Assembly (NCBI GenBank): GCA_963662175.1
Contig: OY759216.1
Span: 33,621,087-33,685,086 of the forward strand
Origin: Aradus depressus
Taxonomy: Eukaryota; Arthropoda; Insecta; Hemiptera; Aradidae
Direction: 5' to 3'
Length of the DNA stretch: 64,000 bases
Notes under the pieces: model-generated
Database searches by the model: none
Told to the model about the DNA's origin: nothing
Seen by the model: only the letters and a program-made list of their open reading frames with translations
Position numbers and translations under genes: made by a program
In this document: in pieces, positions 56,390 to 64,000 of the stretch
Position numbering within the stretch: the stretch's first letter is position 1
Layout: every line of letters begins with the position of its first letter

Positions 56390-56906
56390 GACCCTGGTAG
56401 CTCAGAGGTAGTGTGATACCTTGAGCACGCCATCTTTTGGATAGGACGTTAAGCGATTGTACCGAGCTTGTGCGATGTCAGTCCCTCGTTAAAGACCATA
56501 GATAAATAAATGAATAAAACAAACTTATTTTTGAAATATTGTCTATTCCACTAAAGATATATTTATATATAACTACCGGTTTCGGCTTTATACCATCGTC
56601 AACTGAGTTCATAACTAGACCATACGATGGTATAAAGCCGAAACCGGTAGATATATATATATATCTTTAGTGGAATAGACAATATTTCAAAAATAAGTTT
56701 GTTTTATTCATTTATTACAAGTTTCCACAATATGTCCGCGTTCCTCAACTTAGAAGTTGTTCATAGATAAATAAACATGGATATATCGTATACATATATG
56801 TAAAATGGACTCCAGGGTCGGGCTCGCGTCCACTAGAACGACGAAAGAGCGCTCTAGTAGTATATGACCTCATAGTTAAAGTCCGGGCATGAGTCACTAT
56901 AGCTAA
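56390..56906 (+). mobile_element. SINE copy 13 split by a hammerhead element
   Basis: The 5' part (56390-56510) runs from GGTAGCTCAGAGGTAG to CTCGTTAAAGACC. The 3' part (56776-56906) runs from the middle of the body to GTCCGGGCATGAGTCAC. The interruption is the 251-bp unit at 56511-56761. Confidence 0.8.
56511..56761. mobile_element. palindromic hammerhead element inserted in a SINE, with TSD
   Basis: Flanked by a perfect 14-bp duplication CATAGATAAATAAA (56497-56510, 56762-56775). The arms carry TATTGTCTATTCCACTAAAG. Minus core 56602-56574: TTGACGA, TGGTATAAAGCC, GAAA, AC-CG-GU-A. The plus mirror at about 56621-56649 has CATACGA. Both miss the first C of CUGANGA but keep stem II, GAAA and a self-complementary ACCGGU stem III. 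Confidence 0.82.
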
Positions 56907-57545
56907 ATAAGGCTTTCCACATTCTTGTTTACATTAATTTGCCGAAACTACATCGGATATTGGTTAAGCATTAATTACAGACTACTTACGGTTTTTTACT
57001 ACAGAGGCATGTCAAGGCCTAAAGGGTTTTTTTCCATAAATGACATGCGCAATTTTCGAAAATTGTTGATCTCCCTCTCACAACGTTCGACCCCTCGCCT
57101 ATATGCGCTGCGTAATTTATGGACGGTCCCTAATGACAGGGGAGAGATGCTTATTCTTGCATAAATAAAGTTTTAAATAAAAACCTGTTTCTTAATAACA
57201 TGGCCCCATTCAATAATTTTTTTTTCCCAACGACTTAAGTAAACGGTACTATAATTTTCGACAGTTATTTTTCTTGTTTGACCGGGAGAGGGGGGGGGGG
57301 GGCATTTTCAAAAAGAGCTGCTAGAAAATCCTTCAAAATTATGTTTTCTTGAGGTATATGAAAGAAAATCGTCGGTTACACAGCTGGCTGTCTTATCCTT
57401 ATGCCGAATCGGCGGAAAATTGATAGGTGTTGTGATATAACTTTTAAATCCATTTATATGTAGTGTGCCCATTTCTTGCACGGGCTTGCTAGTTTCAACT
57501 AATCTTGAAGCAAATAAATGTTTTAATAAGCTGGTTTGCTAGTTA

Positions 57546-58165
57546 TATTACCATTGTGAAATGGAGAATCGTTTAACAATAAAAAAATCTAAATCTTGAT
57601 AGAGATCAATCACAAAGAATGTGGAGTTTATGTTCTTATTTCATTAAAGAAATTATTGCTTTCATTCAAATATTGTAAATATTATTTACGTTATAATGTT
57701 AAATTATCATTTTGAAATAGAGAATCATTTAACAATAAAAAATATACATCTCGATAGAGATCAATTACAAAGAATGTGGAGTTTATGTTCCTATTTCATT
57801 AAAGAAATTATTGCTTTCATTCAAATATTGTAAATATTATTTACGTTATAATGTTAAATTATCATTTTGAAATAGAGAATCATTTAACAATAAAAAATAT
57901 ACATCTCGATAGAGATCAATTACAAAGAATGTGGAGTTTATGTTCCTATTTCATTAAAGAAATTATTGCTTTCATTCAAATATTGTAAATGTTAATTACG
58001 TTATAATGTTAAATTACCATTGTGAAATAGAGAATCGTTTAACAAGAAAAAATCTACATCTAGATAGAGATCAATTACAAAGAATGTAGAGTTTATGTTT
58101 CTATTTCATTAAAGAAATTATTGCTTTCATTCAAATATTGTAAGTATTAATTACGATATAATAAA
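57546..58165 (+). repeat. tandem array, four units of about 155 bp
   Basis: GAGAATC..TTTAACAA starts at 57564, 57720, 57875 and 58030 (spacing 156, 155, 155). Each unit contains AATGTGGAGTTTATGTTC and ATTGCTTTCATTCAAATATT. Units 2 and 3 are nearly identical, while 1 and 4 are slightly diverged. Satellite-like. Confidence 0.93.
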
Positions 58166-58189
58166 TTAAAAAAAAGAAAGGTAACTGAT

Positions 58190-58620
58190 AGGAAAGCCGG
58201 GGTGCCTGAGTGTGACGTGGTGTGGAGGATTCATGCAGGATCTAACCAGGTACTGGACGTAAGAACTAGTTATTGTGAGCCCTAAAGAACCTGGTTTCTC
58301 AGTCGATCCGAATATACTCCTCATGACAAGGTACCACTAAGACAATCACATGATTGGCTTCACAGTTATTGATTGTGTAAACAAAATATTTAGAGGTTTT
58401 ATTCTTCAACGTAGCCATTGGTGACAAGATTGAGTTCCAGGCCAGTTTAGTAGCAAGTCTTCAGAACAACTAGTTACCTCGGTAACCCTATTTCTATTGG
58501 ATCCTATCTGATTGGCTGTTGAGGGAGTGATGTCACCCACTGTGATACGATACCAGGTAGCTCCTCTATTACTCCTCTGAAGGATATTTTACGATTCCCC
58601 CCCAGTCCCCGTTATACCAG
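58190..58620 (-). promoter_or_regulatory. possible promoter region with inverted CCAAT boxes
   Basis: Unlike its AT-rich surroundings, this stretch holds three ATTGG motifs (58354, 58414, 58510; that is, CCAAT on one strand), a TGATGTCA CRE-like site (58528-58536) and GTGACGTGG (58214). It is 4.2-4.6 kb upstream of traced exon 1, in the direction where a promoter would be expected. No TATA or initiator was chosen. It could equally be transposon sequence. Confidence 0.25.
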
Positions 58621-59456
58621 TCCTAACAACGCTTTCTCCAACGTTTAGACCTTGGTTTTCATCCTTGTTTCTTATATTTTTCTGCCTTTTAAAGGCGCCT
58701 TTCACAGTGAATATAAACTGGTAACAATTTACCAGAATGTATCAATATACTGTGATAATGTAAATTATGTAAAATAAATTTAAAAAAATATAAGTCTAAA
58801 TAATAATTTAATTAATAATAAAATTATAAACAATAATGAAAAATAATAATTAAATAAATAATAATAAATAAACAATAAATACCACATTTCCTATAGAAAT
58901 TTTATCTCTTTTCTTTTACTAAATTTTGATTTCTACAGTAATTTCCGAAAAGGCCCTAAATAAATATCAATAATTCAAGACGTGCAATTTTTAAGAAAGT
59001 GCACGTATTTGAAAAAAAATTCAATTAACAAACTTTTCATTTGGATTTCTAAAGAGATGCTATGTTTTTCTAAATTTTTCAAATATATTTACAATCAGTA
59101 ACAAAAATTTTCGGACAATTTATAATTTTGTTTTTCTTTTGCAGTTACACATAGTTTTATGGCAAAATATTTAATTCAAGCAAAGTTTTAAATTTCGAGA
59201 TCATCAATCATTTCAAAACGCCGTAAAACAATTAATTAAACATTTACAGCTAATAGGAAATTTTGCATTAATAATTGAAGACAAGAAATTCACGTAACAA
59301 AATTTTCTGGACACCTGTTGTTTGTTTTGTAAACAAATGCGACTCGATCATGATCTTTACTCCCTTCTCAACCAACCGCTAATACCGAACAAATAAAATG
59401 TGTTTATATCCTTCTATTACTGCATTCAGTAGTTATTTGTATTTCCTGCTGTCAAG

Positions 59457-61002
59457 ATGGGTCGAACATCTTTTGAAGTTCAACAGATAATAATTTTTAA
59501 TTATGAAAAAGGATTAAGTGTCCGCAAAATCGGTGGTATGGTAGGCCGAAGTAAAAGCACCGTAGCCGATGTAATTCGAAGGTATAAGCACGAGGATCGG
59601 ATAGATTTGAAATCTTCCTCTGGCCGTCCAAGAGTATTAAACGACCGAGAAAGGTGTAGCGTTGTCCGGAAAATTAAAAACAAGCCCTCGAGGAGTGCAC
59701 CTCAGATCGTCGCCGAGGTATACAGAGAAACGGGAAAGAAAGTTCACCCACAAAATGTTCGAAGAATTCTAAAAGAAGCAGGATATAATGGGAGAGTACC
59801 AAAAACCGTTTGTGAGTGAAAAAAATATAAAAAAAGATTGAGCTTCGCAAAAGAGTTCCAGAATCATTCAGAAATTTTTTGGAGTAATGTCATTCATCTG
59901 CGAGGTAAAATAAACTTAAGCACTCCGTCCTTCGGATGGGATGTTAAGCGATGGTCATGAGCCTGTACGATGTCAGGTCAAAGCGTTTGAGCTCTCACAT
60001 AAACACACGCATGCAATTGATCTCTGATGTTCACACGATTACAAAATTTTTAGTACATATTATTATGTATACATATATTATATGTATAGGGAAGTAAACA
60101 AAAGTAAAGTAATAGTATATGTATACATATATTACATGGAAGTAAACGGACATGATCTGGAAACATTTATTTGTCGAAATATCGGAGAAAAAACGTTTAA
60201 ATTAGAAAAATTGGGTACTTAGTTTCTTTAGAGGGAAGGTGGAGGGGATAGAGTAGGGGGAAGGGACGGTTTCTGCCGAGGGTCAGCGCTGCTGTCGCTC
60301 TCTTCCAACGTCATATCACAAAAATCTAGTTTTCTGACATTACATGACCTGAGATTTCTTTTTATGTTGTGAAGAGTTACAAGATACAAGAATATTTTAT
60401 TATTGCGGTTTGTTCTATTGCAAGCAAATACTTTTGAATGTAAGTTTAATATATTTAGTCCCGACAGTCGCGACAAAATTTGGAGAAGGCGTAATGAGGA
60501 GCTGAATCCAAAAAATTTAAAACCAATAGTAAAACATGGGGGTGGCTCAGTGATGGTGTGGGGGTGTATGGCGTCTAGTGGAATTGGTGAACTGGTTTTC
60601 ATTGAAACCACCATGACTGGAAAAGTTTATGCCGAATTACTAAGGAGCAATTTGAAAAAGAGTGCTGAAAAACTTGGGATTTTACGGACTTTTCATTTTT
60701 ACCAAGACAACGATCCGAAACACACCTGTGAATTGGTACGTACTTGGCTTTTGTATAACTGCCCTAAAGTTATGAAACCCTCCCCAATCGCCCGATCTCA
60801 ACCCAATTGAACACGTATGGGGTGAGCTCGACAGGAAAATTCGATTAACACCCATTGCTTCAAAAAACGAATTGAAACAAAAGTTATTAGAAGAGTGGGG
60901 TAAAATATCTCCAAATTTCACCAAAAAATTAGTTTCATCATCAATGCCGAATCGAATGAAAGATGTTATTACACAAAAAGGGTACCCAACCAAATATTAA
61001 TT
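59457..61002 (+). pseudogene. Tc1 transposase, disrupted
   Basis: Part 1 (59457-59819) holds the paired-like HTH: MGRTSFEVQQIIIFNYEKGL, VRKIGGMVGRSKSTVADVIR, the GRPR hinge SSSGRPRVL, then a TGA stop. Part 2 (about 60470-61002) reads KIWRRRNEELNPKNLKPIVK, HGGGSVMVWGCMASSGIGEL and FYQDNDPKHT (second catalytic Asp). After a one-base shift near 60785 it reads QSPDLNPIEHVWGELDRKI (catalytic Glu) and ends at TAA. The first catalytic Asp region is lost to the insertion. It is non-functional. Confidence 0.88.
59898..59981 (+). mobile_element. SINE body fragment inside the Tc1 element
   Basis: GAGGTAAAATAAACTTAAGC, then CGTCCTTCGGATGGGATGTT and GCCTGTACGATGTCAGG match the SINE body, with neither head nor tail. 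Confidence 0.7.
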
Positions 61003-61216
61003 AACATTATGGTTTTTGAATTTGTGAAATCGTAAAAAAAACATTGAATTTATTTATAGTTGTTTACATTTTTGTCCGAAAAGTTTTGTTACCTACATTA
61101 CTTGTTATAAAATTTATTAAATTAAAATATTTATTTGTTCTAATCAAAGCTGTTTTTCCTTTATCCTAACCCACTTTTGAATTCACAAAGACACATAGAC
61201 GGACAGACATTCTCCA

Positions 61217-61560
61217 GCATATAGGGAAGTTATTGTAATGGGTCCGAAAATCTAAATAAAAATTTTCATCATATTTTTATGTTTCAAGGTCATTCACTAT
61301 TTTTGTGAAAAAGTATGTGTGTTTACGTACGTGCGTGGTCAATTTTTCCTGCACGATATATCTCCCGAATATAAAGATGATATCCACTCCGTTTTGGTGC
61401 CAATCGAAGCGCATCAAAGTAAATATGGTCTGAAAGGAATTTTATCAAATTCGGTCCACCCTTTTTTTTTTTGTTTGAACAAATAGACTGCTAAAAAAGT
61501 GGATTTTAGGAATTCTTTAAAAAAGATCCATCCGATCTAATTTGTTCTGGTGGCAATGTA
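61217..61560 (+). repeat. family S2 repeat, copy B
   Basis: CCAGCATATAGGGAAGTTAT, GTGCGTGGTCAATTTTTCCT, GAAGCGCATCAA and AATTCGGTCCACCC follow in the same order as at 52763-53110. It begins directly after the Tc1 element and some AT-rich sequence. Confidence 0.75.
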
Positions 61561-63600
61561 GCATCCTCTAGAGCCAGATTGAAAAATAGGCTATATGGCG
61601 TCTGAAAATTTTGGACGGGAGGGTGGGTTATGAGAGGGGCTAGGCATAAAAATTGTTTTAGCTCATTAACGGATAGTCGGATTGTCATGAAATTTCACAC
61701 GTAGTATTCTTAATAGGCAATTGAAAATAGGGTGTGTGAGGTCTCAGAATACTTGAGAGGAGGACCTGTGGGGGGGGGGGGGGGGGGGGACCCCATGGAT
61801 AAATATAGTGATAGCTCATAAATGAAGTTTGCCATGTGGATCTCAAGGGCCGCACTTAGTTAGAAATGCCACCTTTGTAGAGTCCTAATACTCGGCTCAG
61901 TAATTTCCTCTGATTTAGGGTGCAAAGAGGCGAATCACACATCCGAGAACCTGCTTGTTTAATTTTATTATCGGGGGAATTTTATGATTTTAAGCCATTC
62001 AAACTGGCATTACTGGGTATAAGAAAGTCATGGCATTAGCGTTTTTTTTTTGTTTCAATGTAACATTGTGATTTTCAGTCATGTTGTGATTATTTAATTT
62101 TTTAACAAATAATTTAATTAGGATAAATGTATTTGAAATTTAAATTAACATTATTTACAAAAAAAAATATATTACAAAATAAACTAAAAAAAAAAAATTA
62201 TGATATTTTATTTTCTATTATCTCTAATCGTTTCACATGAGGGGGTACAACAGATCAATCAATCTCCTTGGTTGGAAATTTGATGGGGAACATTTTTAGT
62301 AGGAACCAATGTTTTGAATTATCTAACGGTTATATCAACTGGAGAATTGTTTTAGTTTCAATTTTTATCGATTTTTTTGCCTACATAACTGTGTCTTCAT
62401 ATTACTACTCTAGAGTTTTGCAATAATGTTACAAAGAATAACATTTTCCCATTACATATAATAAAAAAAATAATAAAAAATCCTTTCATGTCTTTTATCT
62501 CAGTTCGTTTTTACAGGAAACAACAAATAATATTAAATATAAAAAGTTGTAAAGAAAATAAAGAGAAATAAACCAAGTGTAATAAAAACGATGCTATTGT
62601 TGATCTGATCCAGGACAAAACGGTGCTTCCAGAGATTCTTATGAACGGTTCTGAGGAAGGTAGGGCTTCGAGAAAACAACTTAATCCCAACTGTCTAACC
62701 CCCTCCAAGCCATACTCTGGCCCATTTGGCTGAAAACGAATACCTACCTGTTTTTACTTTATGGATACACATACTAAATTTCAAGTAGTTTTATTCATAT
62801 TTCCAGAAATTTTTTGTTATCATTGTAATTTGAAGTATTAAGAACAGTCAAGGTCAAGCTAGTTGTCAACATTAAAAAAAAAAAAAAAGGTTAAGTTAAA
62901 GCGATATGGGAAAAAGATCGCGTAATAGAGAAGTGTGCAGCCTGGCGATGGTTGAAAGTTGGAAAATATTATTTCTGCTGCTATTTATCTAAATATATTA
63001 AAAACTCTGATGAAGTTGAAAGTAATGTTATTAGAATATTAGAGTTTGTCTCTATAAAGCAAATTAATTATGTCTATTACTATATTCTAAATTCTATTAA
63101 TTTAAAAAAGCTAACATTAAAAAAAATCTAACACAATAAAAATTTAAAAAAAAAGAAAAGAATTTAAATAAAAATTAGAATAGAGGACAAAAAAATAATA
63201 AAGATAATTAAAAATGAATTAAAGTTGAGATTTTCATATTAAGTATTTGTTAAATACTTGATATTTACAGTTCAAGTACAAAGTGGTTTGACAATGTTTA
63301 TTATTTTGGTTTCATTTAAAGTCCTTATAAAATGTATATGTGTATGTATGTATATGAAAGTATATATGTAGGTACTTATATTTGTTTGTGTTTTGCATTT
63401 CTCATGGCTGTATGTATACAAGTAAATGTGCGCATTTATTATAATATTTAGAAATTTATTAAGCTGTAATATTCTTACTTTATTATTATATCGGATGTAT
63501 ATTCAATTGGTACCCCAACTCTCTACAATAAGCCTTAATAAGCTTCAATGTAATAATAAATAAATAAAAATAAAATTTCTGCTGCAGAAAGCCTAATTTA
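61560..63600. other. gene-free AT-rich interval
   Basis: A 19-G run at 61771-61789, long A-rich and T-rich tracts, and no recognisable coding or repeat element apart from a possible family R scrap near 62740-62800. Confidence 0.5.
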
Positions 63601-63699
63601 TGGCACCGGAATAGTAGATTAAATACTATTTTATCGTACAAAGAACTTCCAAACCATCTAAAACTATTGGTCTGATCAGGAAAAGAAAAACTCTTCTTG

Positions 63700-63970
63700 A
63701 CCGAACCCGGATGATATTGAAAAAAGTGATCGGGTATCAAACAGGATACTACACAGTAAGGAAACTTTTCATTGTAAAGGTTCTTGTTCCGGATGTGAAC
63801 TGATGGAGGAAACCAAGCTACACATTCTGGGAGAGTGTGAAAGTCCAATAGTGAATCTTCCATCAAACTTTCCCTGAGTTGAGGGAACAGAGTTTCCAAA
63901 GGATCCTGCGTCTTTATTAAAGAGGTGTGAGAGGAGATAGTTAAATAATAGCAAGAAGCTGTTATAAGGG
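63700..63970 (+). pseudogene. LINE C-terminal fragment (zinc-knuckle region)
   Basis: The plus strand reads KKVIGYQTGYYTVRKLF and, after a frameshift, HCKGSCSGCELMEETKLHIL, then GECESPIV. The pattern of a helix, then Cys-x2-Cys...His-x-x-x-x-Cys is typical of the region after LINE reverse transcriptase/RNase H. Later text (DPASLLKRCERR) fits the usual ending. Several stops make it inactive. Confidence 0.5.
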
Positions 63971-64000
63971 CCTTCAGCCTTTGGATAACATGGGTACAAA

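Larger units (their letters stand above)
59095..61092 (+). mobile_element. Tc1-like DD34E transposon, broken by an insertion
   Basis: Ends CAGTAACAAAAATTTTCGG and the inverted CCGAAAAGTTTTGTTAC form terminal repeats with a further inner copy (GTAACAAAATTTTCTGG at about 59296). It encloses a transposase gene in two parts. About 500 bp between the parts (59895-60450) is foreign, starting with a SINE body piece. Confidence 0.82.

Noticed and set aside
60228..60614. 128-codon minus-strand frame
   Set aside because: It is antisense to the second part of the Tc1 transposase, which clearly carries the coding signal.

Overview
This is a eukaryotic, AT-rich, repeat-packed window. It is dominated by one multi-exon gene on the minus strand, which I read as an orthologue of SESTD1 (SEC14 domain and spectrin repeat-containing protein 1). 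I traced 15 coding exons from 54039 down to the stop codon at 22529. All splice phases agree, and together they give 2427 coding bases, or 808 codons plus stop. The order is an N-terminal SEC14-like lipid-binding domain (exons 1-3), a linker (exon 4), three spectrin-type helical repeats (exons 5-13) and an acidic, serine-rich C-terminal tail (exons 14-15). No other host gene could be supported. Nearly all other open reading frames are shadows or transposon debris. Introns reach 10.9 kb and are full of mobile elements. The Tc1, mariner, pogo, hAT, CR1-like and Jockey/I-like remnants, with tRNA-derived SINEs whose tails can be runs of TTAGG/CCTAA, suggest an arthropod, most likely an insect. The species is not determined.

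Layout. 1-970: 3' end of a pogo/Tigger-like transposase gene, a 179-bp palindrome, the element's terminal repeat, a 38-G run and a GA-rich stretch. 970-22500: no host gene; SINE copies, a dispersed repeat called family R here, a pogo-like deletion derivative (10468-11169), LINE debris (15298-15850) and a CR1-type ORF1 remnant with PHD-like and esterase motifs (21054-21719). 22529-54039: the SESTD1-like gene, with its introns holding SINEs, MITEs, hAT and mariner pieces and several palindromic elements. 54100-64000: MITEs, a four-copy 155-bp tandem array (57546-58165), a CCAAT-rich stretch that might be the promoter of the main gene (58190-58620), a broken DD34E Tc1 element (about 59095-61092) and a LINE fragment at the right edge.

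The most interesting signal is a set of palindromic or single elements carrying what looks like the conserved core of a minimal type I hammerhead ribozyme: CUGANGA, a short stem II, GAAA, a 2-3 bp stem III, then UH. Several pairs lie in opposite orientation inside one element. Two of the elements (48361-48745 and 56511-56761) are flanked by 13-14 bp target-site duplications, so they moved as units. They resemble the hammerhead-bearing terminal repeats of Penelope-like retroelements and retrozymes, but no Penelope-type protein is visible here. Two different MITEs have landed at the same AT-rich linker of two of these hammerhead elements.
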